From Acetobacteraceae bacterium (GTDB lineage: Bacteria > Pseudomonadota > Alphaproteobacteria > Acetobacterales > Acetobacteraceae), in NCBI GenBank assembly GCA_019241425.1, contig JAFAXA010000197.1, forward strand, positions 1 through 33,904: DNA of 33,904 nucleotides, written 5' to 3'. The notes below the pieces were generated by a model. That model searched no databases, was not told the DNA's origin, and saw only the letters and a program-made list of their open reading frames with translations. This document shows, one piece after another, positions 18,644 through 26,737 of this stretch; position 1 is the stretch's first letter, and each line of letters begins with the position of its first letter. Both the position numbers and the translations under genes were made by a program.

Positions 18644-19283
18644 CTAGGCCGCTCGTGACAGGGTCCCGGCGCTCCTCATCTCTTGCGCGGCGCCCTGGTA
18701 TTCGCGTCGGAGCCGCGCGATCAGTGTTTTCGCCGGCTGAATGGCCTGGATAGCGCCGATCCCCTGTCCGGATCCCCAGATGTCCCGCCACGCCTTCCGG
18801 CTGGAGGAGAAATCCATTTGGGAGGCGTGTGACAGTTCCAGCTTGTCTGGGTCGAGCCCGGCGGCGACGATCGATCCCCTGAGATAGTTGCCGTGCACGC
18901 CCGTGAACAGATTGCTGTAGACGATGTCGGAGGCGACGCTGTCCACGATCATCCGCTTATGCGCCTCCGCCGCCCGCGCCTCCTCCGTGGCGATGAAAGC
19001 GGTGCCGATATACGCAAAGTCCGCACCCATGATCTGGGCCGCGAGAATCGCGCGGCCGGTTGCGATGGCCCCGGATAATGCGATCGGACCGTTGAACCAC
19101 GTCCGCTCTCCTGAACCAGCGCGAACGGCGACAGCGTACCCGCATGCCCGCCGGCCCCGGCCGCCACCAGAACTAGGCCGTCGGCGCCCTTCTCGATCGC
19201 GCTATGGGCGAAGCGCTGGCTGATGACGTCGTGCAGCACGAAGCCGCCATAGGAGTGAATGGCGTCGTTCACTTCCGGGCGGG
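18644..19283 (-). pseudogene. Nitronate monooxygenase / 2-nitropropane dioxygenase, 5'-truncated and frameshifted
   Basis: N-side fragment VNDAIHSYGGFVLHDVISQRFAHSAIEKGADGLVLVAAGAGGHAGTLSPFALVQE in one frame; WFNGPIALSGAIATGRAILAAQIMGADFAYIGTAFIATEEARAAEAHKRMIVDSVASDIVYSNLFTGVHGNYL in another, with the frame switch near 19105-19118. The N-terminal barrel region is missing. Confidence 0.8.
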
Positions 19284-19613
19284 CTCCTAATCTAGTTCAC
19301 GACGAAGGCGCGCGACCTCTGCGGCTTGATCGGCCGGCGTCGGGCCAGAGGGCGACGCAGCCGGAGCGGAGCCAGTTGCACTCGCTCGCGATCGGGGTGG
19401 GGCGCCATTCTGTGCCGACCGCCAATTTCGCAGCACGGATGGCTGAGCGCCGAGTTCCGCCGCTATCTGGATCACGGGCCGTCCGCTCGACTGCAAAAGA
19501 GCTACTGCTTCCGCTTGAACTCCGGCGTGAACTCTCGCCGCGTCTTGGTCATCAAACACCTTCCTCGCTCCATAAGCTTACTCAGGGGTGTCCACGAATT
19601 CGAGGGAAGATCA
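19284..19613 (-). mobile_element. IS3-family remnant (orfA with a 1-bp frameshift, truncated)
   Basis: MTKTRREFTPEFKR in one frame continues in another as EAVALLQSSGRPVIQIAAELGAQPSVLRNWR. It ends at RRELD*, where nitronate monooxygenase sequence begins. The left end reads TGATCTTCCCTCGAATTCGTGGACACCCC. Confidence 0.75.
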
Positions 19614-19830
19614 CCCTGGGCCATCAGCGACCGGCCCAGATGGTGCGCCCCGCAACACGCTTCCATTGCGACGACACATGCAGGCAACGCCTTCGCGAAA
19701 ACAGCAATGCTGTCGCGGTGCATCCGCCGCCGCTTGACCACTGCCCCGCTTTCATCCAGCCCTACAACACTGCAGCTGTTCTTGCCCTGGTCAATTCCAA
19801 GGAACTGCGATGGACATTTGTCTTGCTCCC
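19614..19830 (-). mobile_element. IS110-family transposase, N-terminal remnant
   Basis: SQFLGIDQGKNSCSVVGLDESGAVVKRRRMHRDSIAVFAKALPACVVAMEACCGAHHLGRSLMAQG, then abrupt switch into IS3 end sequence. Confidence 0.75.
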
Positions 19831-20035
19831 CTTCACCTCCGGTTGCCCTTTCAGTCTTATCACCTTGCAGAGCGAAGAGAGGCGGGCCATTCCGCACGCG
19901 AGCTTTCAACGCCGCCGCGAGATCGGCGAGGCTGGCGCCTTTGGGGATCGCGGCATTGGCGGCGGCAAGGCTTCCGTTTCTCTCCTCACGACAGCGCTGT
20001 TGTCTCTATAACTTTATGCGATATTAACTGCGTGA

Positions 20036-20362
20036 ATGCCTTGGGCAGTCGAAACGCTGAACGTCGCCGTGGATGCGGAAGTGAACGCTTTGCCCGCCGA
20101 CATGCGGGCGCAACTGACCCGAATCTCCTTCCTGATTCAGGAATTCGGGCTGGAGCGGGTGCGCGAGCCGCATGTGAAGCATCTGGAAGGCCCCGTATGG
20201 GAGATGCGGATGCGGGGCAGGGACGGCATATCGCGGGCGCTCTACGTCGCGGCGGTCCGCCAGCGCGTCGTCATCGTGCGGGTGTTCGTGAAGAACACCC
20301 AGAAGACGCCGAGTCGGGAAATCGACCTGGCGCTGAGCCGGGCTAAGGAGGTGCTGCGATGA
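20036..20362 (+). CDS. RelE/HigB-like (phage Gp49-like) toxin of a type II toxin-antitoxin pair
   Basis: MPWAVETLNVAVDAEVNALPADMRAQLTRISFLIQEFGLERVREPHVKHLEGPVWEMRMRGRDGISRALYVA, a typical Gp49-like layout followed directly by an XRE gene. Confidence 0.85.
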   Translation: MPWAVETLNVAVDAEVNALPADMRAQLTRISFLIQEFGLERVREPHVKHLEGPVWEMRMRGRDGISRALYVAAVRQRVVIVRVFVKNTQKTPSREIDLALSRAKEVLR

Positions 20363-20670
20363 CCCGCATGAACGATCTGCACGACGGTTGGTTGAAAGAC
20401 CCGGCCTATCGGAAGGAATACGAGGCTCTGGAGGGGGAATTCACCCTTGCGGCCACGCTCATCCGCGCCCGCGCGGATGCCGGGCTGACGCAGGAAGAGT
20501 TGGCCGAGCGCATGGGGACCAAGCAGGAGGTGGTGGCGCGTTGGGAAGGCGGCAAGGTGATGCCGTCTACCCGGACGTTGGCGCGTCTCGCCAAGGCAAC
20601 TGGCACGACGCTGCGGATCAGCTTCGTGCCCGCACGGCGGCGGGCAGGCGAGACGCGGAAGCCGGCATGA
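20359..20670 (+). CDS. XRE-family HTH antitoxin (HigA-like)
   Basis: HTH segment LIRARADAGLTQEELAERMGTKQEVVARWEGGKVMPSTRTLARLAKATG; start overlaps the toxin stop (ATGA). Confidence 0.85.
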   Translation: MTRMNDLHDGWLKDPAYRKEYEALEGEFTLAATLIRARADAGLTQEELAERMGTKQEVVARWEGGKVMPSTRTLARLAKATGTTLRISFVPARRRAGETRKPA

Positions 20671-20870
20671 TGAGCGCCGGACCCGGCCAAAACGGATCAG
20701 CACCGTCCTCCCTGAACGCAAGTCTTCTGCACTCCGGTGGTGCGCTAGCGCATGCATTTGGCTGGCCTGCTGCCGATCTCAACACTCGCACCGTCGCCCG
20801 CGGTGAGACCAAGCTCGACGTCGCACGGGGCTCCGTGTCTGGGCAGCCAGCGGCTATGTTTGCGACAGTA

Positions 20871-21016
20871 GCGGCATCTTCTGGGGGCCGATGGCGTACG
20901 CGATCATGGGCGGACTGGCGGGCGCGACGCTGCTGACGTTGCTCTTCCTTCCCGCCCTCTACTTGGCCTGGTTCCGCATCAGAAAGCCCGAGCCGGATGC
21001 CCAGGGGCAAGGCTGC
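20871..21016 (+). pseudogene. C-terminal remnant of an RND efflux permease
   Basis: IFWGPMAYAIMGGLAGATLLTLLFLPALYLAWFRIRKPEPDA resembles the last TM helix of AcrB/CusA-type pumps; no upstream RND sequence in frame. Confidence 0.65.
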
Positions 21017-21091
21017 CCTGAGCACCAAGTCACGGCGCAGGCGGACGCACACGGGGTGGAAGTTGCATGCACATAGAAGCAGCCATCGTCG

Positions 21092-21430
21092 GCCCGGATT
21101 GCGGCACTCTTCGGCGCTCTGATCGGCGGCGGCACAACCATCCTCGCGGCGGTCTCCACGCAACGCCGGCGAGGCCCGCTGCACCGGATTGCGTCGGAGG
21201 TGGCAAAACGGGAGTCGGTCTAGGCCGATTTCGTCGCTCACGCATCGAACCTGCATCTCGCCGCCTACGTCCATGACGAAACCGTTCTCGCGGGTGATGA
21301 ACAGCACCTGTCGGCCTTATCCACCGGATGCGGTTCTTCGCCTCGGGACGCCTCGTTGCGAGGGCGGAGGGAGGGCTCAGAGCCATCACGGAGATCGCGC
21401 TGAAACCCAGCGTGGAGCTTCGTACTGAAG
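21092..21430 (+). pseudogene. Decayed hypothetical membrane protein gene
   Basis: RIAALFGALIGGGTTILAAVSTQRRRGPLHRIASEVAKRESV*ADFVAHASNLHLAAYVHDETVLAGDEQHLSALST, with an in-frame TAG, then a frame change into HRMRFFASGRLVARAEGGLRAITEIALKPSVELR. Confidence 0.55.
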
Positions 21431-21520
21431 GAGGGCTGCTGGGGAAGCGGAGAACGGGCGCATTGAACCCGGCCTTCGCTCAAGTGTTCACCGCGGGAGT
21501 TCTGCAGCGGAGCGAAAATC

Positions 21521-22501
21521 ATGGAGTATACCAACCTCGGTTCCACCGGCTTGCAGGTCTCGAGACTCTGCCTCGGATGCATGACCTACGGCGTTCCGGA
21601 GCGCGGCACGCATTCCTGGACCTTGGATGAGGAACGGAGCCGGCCGCTCATCCGTCAGGCCCTGGAACTCGGCATAAATTTCCTCGACACGGCGAACGTC
21701 TATTCCGACGGCACATCCGAGGAGATCGTCGGGCGTGCCGTGAAAGACTTCGCGCGCCGGGAGGAGGTCGTGATTGCGACCAAGGTCTTCAATCGCATGC
21801 GTCCCGGCCCGAACGGGAAGGGGCTCTCGCGCAAGGCGATCATGACCGAGATCGACGCGAGCTTGCGCCGTCTCGGTACGGATTATGTCGATCTCTATCA
21901 GATTCATCGGCTCGATCCGGGGACTCCGATCGAAGAAACGCTGGAAGCGCTCCATGACGTCGTGAAAGCAGGGAAGGCCAGATATATCGGCGCGTCGTCG
22001 ATGTATGCCTGGCAGTTTGCGAAAGCGATCTTCACCGCGCGCTTGCGCGGCTGGACCGAGTTCGTTTCCATGCAAAATCATCTCAACCTTCTGAACCGCG
22101 AAGAGGAACGCGAAATGCTGCCGTTCTGCGCGGACCAGGGAATAGGCGTGATCCCCTGGAGCCCGATGGCGCGCGGACGGCTCACGCGCGGTTGGGAGGA
22201 GACCAGCCAGCGGCAACAGACCGACGAGTTCGGCAAGAAGCTCTACGTGCAAGCCGTGGACGCCGACCGCGCCGTTGTTGAAGCGGTCGGGCGCGTGGCC
22301 GAGCAACGAGGGGTTCCGCGCGCGCAGGTGGCGCTTGCCTGGGTGCTGCAAAAGAAGATGGTCAGCGCCCCGATTATCGGCGCGTCCAGGCCGAACCACC
22401 TGACCGACGCCGTCGCCGCGCTCTCACTGCAACTATCAGCCGAAGAGATCGGGGCTCTGGAAGCGCCCTACATCCCGCATGACATCGCAGGTTTCAAGTA
22501 G
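21521..22501 (+). CDS. Aldo/keto reductase
   Basis: MEYTNLGSTGLQVSRLCLGCMTYG; LELGINFLDTANVYSDGTSEEIVGRAVKD; DYVDLYQIHRLDPGTPIEETLEAL. Confidence 0.93.
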   Translation: MEYTNLGSTGLQVSRLCLGCMTYGVPERGTHSWTLDEERSRPLIRQALELGINFLDTANVYSDGTSEEIVGRAVKDFARREEVVIATKVFNRMRPGPNGKGLSRKAIMTEIDASLRRLGTDYVDLYQIHRLDPGTPIEETLEALHDVVKAGKARYIGASSMYAWQFAKAIFTARLRGWTEFVSMQNHLNLLNREEEREMLPFCADQGIGVIPWSPMARGRLTRGWEETSQRQQTDEFGKKLYVQAVDADRAVVEAVGRVAEQRGVPRAQVALAWVLQKKMVSAPIIGASRPNHLTDAVAALSLQLSAEEIGALEAPYIPHDIAGFK

Positions 22502-22591
22502 CAGCATCCGACATGCGGGGATGCGGATGAACGGCTTGGAGCACTGGCGCTGGAACAATATACTCTGGAGAACGCGGCCCACCTGATCCAG

Positions 22592-23026
22592 GTGGCGCTG
22601 ACGCCGGTCTTTCTCCTTTCTGGCATCGGAACGCTGATGAATGTGTTCGCGGCGCGGCTGGCGCGCGTGGCGGATCAGCTCGCCGCCCTCAGCCGATCCA
22701 TCGGAGAGGGCACGGCGTCACCGGCTCAAAAGGAACAGTTTGTGCTCCTGAACCGGCGTTCGCTCATCCTGGACGTGGCGGTCGTGCTCGCGACCGGCGG
22801 CGCCGCCGCGACATGTCTTTCGATCCTGACGTTGTTTTTGTTTGCGCTCAGCAACCGGGCGATCGCGGGCGTGCTGCTGCTGTTTTTCGCGGCCGCGGTG
22901 CTGTGCACCTTGGGCTCGGTGGTGGCGTTTGGGCTGGAAATGATGCTGAGCAACCGGGCGCTGCGACGGCGCATCTTGTTCCACATGCCGCATTGGCAAT
23001 CCGCAAAACGTGATCGCTCGGCGTAG
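22592..23026 (+). CDS. DUF2721-like small membrane protein
   Basis: VALTPVFLLSGIGTLMNVFAARLARVADQ, several hydrophobic segments. The start is uncertain: the frame is open back to 22502 without an ATG. Confidence 0.6.
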   Translation: MALTPVFLLSGIGTLMNVFAARLARVADQLAALSRSIGEGTASPAQKEQFVLLNRRSLILDVAVVLATGGAAATCLSILTLFLFALSNRAIAGVLLLFFAAAVLCTLGSVVAFGLEMMLSNRALRRRILFHMPHWQSAKRDRSA

Positions 23027-23125
23027 TCCGCGGGACGCGGCTCGCCGGAGGGGCGCCCTACCATGCCCACGAAGAGCAACGCTGCACGGGTTTTCTCCGG
23101 GAGCGAAACGCCGTAGCTAGGTATA

Positions 23126-24598
23126 ATGTCCGAAACTCCCCGGCTGCGTCGCCCCTTCGTGCTGGCATCCATCATGGCGGCCATGTTCATGATCGCGATC
23201 GAGGCGACGATCGTCTCCACGGCCATGCCGCAGATCGCTGGCCAGCTCGGCGACCTGCATCTCTACTCGTGGGTGTTCTCCTCGTTTCTGCTGACCCAAA
23301 CCGCCATGACGATCGTTTTCGGCAAACTTTCCGATCTGTATGGCCGAAAACCCGTGTTGCTGGTGGGCATCGGCGTCTTCCTGATCGGCTCCATGCTGTG
23401 CGGCGCTGCGCGCTCGATGTCCTCCTTGATCCTGTTTCGGCTGGTGCAGGGGGTCGGCGCGGGTGCGATCCAGCCGGTCAGTCTCACCGTCGTCGGCGAT
23501 CTCTACTCGGTGCGGGAGCGAGGCAAGATCCAGGGCTGGCTCGCCAGCGTCTGGGGTGTCTCTTCCGTGCTCGGGCCGCTAGCCGGCGGCCTGATCATCC
23601 AGCATCTCAGCTGGGCCTGGATATTCTGGATCAATCTGCCGATCGGCCTGGCGGCGGCGTTCGGGTTTTCCGCCTTCCTCAGGGAGAGTGTGACCAAGGA
23701 GCGGCGGAGGATTGACGTCGCCGGGGCGATGTTGTTCGCGGTCACCGTGGCGTCGCTGATGGCGATCCTGACCGAACTCGGCACCTCCGAACGTGCCGCG
23801 CTCCTATCGGCGGGCGTGTTCATCGTCAGCGCAAGCGCGTTCCTCCTTCAGGAGCGGCGGGCGCCCGATCCCATGCTTTCCTTCCGTCTATTGAGCCGCC
23901 GGCCCATCGCCACCGCAAACGCAGCCACGTTGCTAAGCGGCATGGCGATCATCGGGCTCACCACCTTTCTGCCCATGTATGTGCAAGGCGTGCTGAACCG
24001 ATCCGCGCTCACGGCGGGCTTCGCCTTGACGATGATGGTGCTGGGATGGCCGATCGGCGCGACCCTCGCCGCGCGGAACTTCCACCGGGTCGGATTGCGC
24101 GCGACGCTGCTGTTCGGCGCTGCGTTGATGCCGGTCGGTGCGGTCCTGTTTCTGCTTCTCTCGCCGCATACCTCGCCGGTCGTCGCGGGTGCGGGCTCGG
24201 CCGTGATGGGGCTCGGCATGGGCTTTCTCAGCACCGCTGCCATCGTCATCATCCAGGATAGCGTCGGCTGGGCGGAGCGAGGCTCGGCCACCGCGTCCAA
24301 CATCTTCGCCCGCAATCTCGGCAGCACCTTCGGAGCGACCGCGCTCGGCGCCGTCTTGAACCTGAGCTTGGCGCGTGGCGACGGACGGGGATCGGCCGTC
24401 AGCTACGACCAGATCAGAACGTTGCTCGACCGTCCGGGACAGGCGATCGGCGACGCCGCCGTGCGCGCGGCGCTCGAACATTCGCTGCACCTGACGTTCT
24501 GGGCTGTGTTCCTGGTCACGCTGCTGACGCTTGCTTTCGCGGGCCTCGTGCCATCGGTCTCGATCAAGCCGGCGCGTCGGGAACTGGCGACCGAATAA
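23126..24598 (+). CDS. MFS transporter, DHA2 (EmrB/QacA-like) family
   Basis: MFMIAIEATIVSTAMPQIAGQLGDLHLYSWVFSSFLLTQTAMTIVFGKLSDLYGRKPVLL; about 14 TM-like segments. Confidence 0.9.
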   Translation: MSETPRLRRPFVLASIMAAMFMIAIEATIVSTAMPQIAGQLGDLHLYSWVFSSFLLTQTAMTIVFGKLSDLYGRKPVLLVGIGVFLIGSMLCGAARSMSSLILFRLVQGVGAGAIQPVSLTVVGDLYSVRERGKIQGWLASVWGVSSVLGPLAGGLIIQHLSWAWIFWINLPIGLAAAFGFSAFLRESVTKERRRIDVAGAMLFAVTVASLMAILTELGTSERAALLSAGVFIVSASAFLLQERRAPDPMLSFRLLSRRPIATANAATLLSGMAIIGLTTFLPMYVQGVLNRSALTAGFALTMMVLGWPIGATLAARNFHRVGLRATLLFGAALMPVGAVLFLLLSPHTSPVVAGAGSAVMGLGMGFLSTAAIVIIQDSVGWAERGSATASNIFARNLGSTFGATALGAVLNLSLARGDGRGSAVSYDQIRTLLDRPGQAIGDAAVRAALEHSLHLTFWAVFLVTLLTLAFAGLVPSVSIKPARRELATE

Positions 24599-24788
24599 CG
24601 CGGCAGAGGGTCCCGTGGCGTCTTCGTGAAGGCGATGAACTCCGCGCGATGCGCCGTAACCGGGAAAGCAAGGGTGCTTGCTGCGCCAGAGGCCGAACTC
24701 GTACGTTCAACCCGGAACACCATCGACGGCCATTGCCGTCCTCCAGGCATCTCGACGATACGCCGCCAACGCAGCGAAGGAGCACTCG

Positions 24789-25772
24789 GTGTCTCACCTC
24801 ATATTCCTCGCCCATACCCCGCATATGCGCGTCAACTACTATGGCGAGGAGGCGCTGGCCGGGTTGCGCGCATTGGGTCCGGTGAAACTACATGAGGGGG
24901 ACGAGGCGCTCGACGGCCCCGCGCTGGTCGCGGCCGCCGAGGGCGCACGCATCATCGTCGCAGACCGGATGACCGTGGGTCCGGCGGAGGTATTCGCGAG
25001 CCTGCCCGGCCTCGCCGCATTCGTCCGGGTCGCCGTCGACATTCGCAATGTGGATGTGGACGCCGCCTCAACGGCCGGTGTGCTGGTGACGCGGGCCGGG
25101 CCGGGTTTCATCGAATCGGTCACCGAGCTTGTTCTCGGGATGATGGTCGATCTCTCGCGCGGTGTCTCGCGCGCCGTTCGCGCCTATCAAGCCGGTATTT
25201 TCCCGGTGCCGGAAATGGGGCGGCAGCTTTCGGGCAGCACGCTGGGGATCATCGGCTATGGCAGCATCGCCCGGCGTCTGGCACCGCTGGGCGTCGCGCT
25301 CGGCATGCAGGTGCTGGTGTCCGACCCCTACACAACCGTCACCGATGCCGGGCTGCGCCAGACCACCACCGAGGAGTTACTCGAAACGGCGGATTACGTC
25401 GTCTGCCTCGCCGTCGCGACCGCGGAGACGGAGAATCTCATGGACGCCGCCGCCTTCGCGCGCATGAAGGACGGGGCGTTCTTCATCAACGTCTCCCGCG
25501 GCAACCTGGTCGATGAAGCGGCGCTGGAGGCGGCGCTGCGAGAGGGCCGCATCGGCGGGGCTGCGCTCGATGTCGGCCGCGCGCCCGACCAGATGCCGTC
25601 GCCGCATATCGCGGCGCTGCCCAACGTGGTGGCGACCCCGCATATCGGCGGGCTGACGGGGCCGGCGATCGCGTTTCAGGCACTCGGCACCGTGCGCCAG
25701 GTCGAGGCCATCCTCGCCGGGGAGGTGCCGCCGGGCGCGGTCAACGCGGAGCGCTGGACCAGGCGGCTTTAG
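24789..25772 (+). CDS. D-isomer-specific 2-hydroxyacid dehydrogenase family protein
   Basis: GSTLGIIGYGSIARRLAPLGVALGMQVLVSDPY; FFINVSRGNLVDEAALEAALREGRIGGAALDVGRAPDQMPS; VVATPHIGG. A GTG start at 24789 is inferred. Confidence 0.88.
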   Translation: MSHLIFLAHTPHMRVNYYGEEALAGLRALGPVKLHEGDEALDGPALVAAAEGARIIVADRMTVGPAEVFASLPGLAAFVRVAVDIRNVDVDAASTAGVLVTRAGPGFIESVTELVLGMMVDLSRGVSRAVRAYQAGIFPVPEMGRQLSGSTLGIIGYGSIARRLAPLGVALGMQVLVSDPYTTVTDAGLRQTTTEELLETADYVVCLAVATAETENLMDAAAFARMKDGAFFINVSRGNLVDEAALEAALREGRIGGAALDVGRAPDQMPSPHIAALPNVVATPHIGGLTGPAIAFQALGTVRQVEAILAGEVPPGAVNAERWTRRL

Positions 25773-25801
25773 CCGCTCGCCGACGCAGGAGGGAGGAGAG
25801 C

Positions 25802-26650
25802 ATGGCAGACAGCCGCGCACCGGCTTTGCGGGCGCCTCCCGGCGCGTGCGACAGCGGCATCCATATTTACGATCCGGCCTTTCCGAGCCTGCCCGGGACG
25901 CGCGCCCCGGCCTGGGCGATCGTCGCCGCCTACGGTGAGGTTCAGCGCCGGCTCGGCACTTCCCGCACGGTCATCGTTCAGCCGACGGCGTACGGCACCG
26001 ACAATCGCTGCACGGTGCAGGCGGTCGCGGCGCTTGGAGCCGAGGCGCGCGGCATCGCCGTGATCGAACCCGGCGTGACCCAGCGGGAAGTGGAGCGTCT
26101 GCACGAAGGCGGCATTCGCGGCGCGCGCTTCCAGATGCTGCCCGGCGGCCTGCTGCCGTGGGAAGCGCTGGAGCCCGTCGCCCGCCGCATCGCCGCGTTC
26201 GGCTGGCACGTGCAGGTGCAGATGGATGGGCGCCTGCTGGCCGACCGCGAGGCGCTGCTCGCAAGCCTGCCCTGCCCGGTGGTGATCGACCATGTGGGTA
26301 AGTTCCTCGAACCGGTGCCGATCGAGCACCCTGGTTTTCAGGCCTTGCTGCGGCTGATCGGCACCGGCCGCTGTTGGCTGAAGCTCGCCGCCGCCTATGA
26401 GGTCTCCAAATCCGGCCCGCCGCTCTACGCCGATGTCGGCGCACTCGCCGCCGCGGCGGTCCGGGTGGCGCCCGAGCGCATGATCTGGGCGAGCAACTGG
26501 CCGCATGTGGGGGTGAGCGCGCCGCAGGATGATCCGATCCTGCTGGACCTGCTCCTGCATTGGGCGACGGATGAGGCGACCCGCCATCGCATTCTCGTCG
26601 ACAATCCGGCGAATTTGTTCGGCTTCGGACCGGTCGCGGCCGCGCGTTGA
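25802..26650 (+). CDS. Amidohydrolase family protein (COG3618 / PDC lactonase-like TIM barrel)
   Basis: ACDSGIHIYDPAFPSLPG; CPVVIDHVGKFLEP; ERMIWASNWPHVGV; PANLFGF. Confidence 0.82.
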   Translation: MADSRAPALRAPPGACDSGIHIYDPAFPSLPGTRAPAWAIVAAYGEVQRRLGTSRTVIVQPTAYGTDNRCTVQAVAALGAEARGIAVIEPGVTQREVERLHEGGIRGARFQMLPGGLLPWEALEPVARRIAAFGWHVQVQMDGRLLADREALLASLPCPVVIDHVGKFLEPVPIEHPGFQALLRLIGTGRCWLKLAAAYEVSKSGPPLYADVGALAAAAVRVAPERMIWASNWPHVGVSAPQDDPILLDLLLHWATDEATRHRILVDNPANLFGFGPVAAAR

Positions 26651-26737
26651 CGCGATCGCGACCGCGGGCTGGATTGATGGCTTTCTCGGATTGCGTCTAG
26701 GGTCGACCAAGAAAATGGGTCCGGGGGGAAGGTCGCG

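Noticed and set aside
19259-20011. 250-aa plus-strand ORF over the IS remnants
   Set aside because: No recognisable domain; the minus strand carries clear IS3 and IS110 signatures.
21488-22399. 303-aa minus-strand ORF opposite the aldo/keto reductase
   Set aside because: Antisense shadow of a strongly supported gene.
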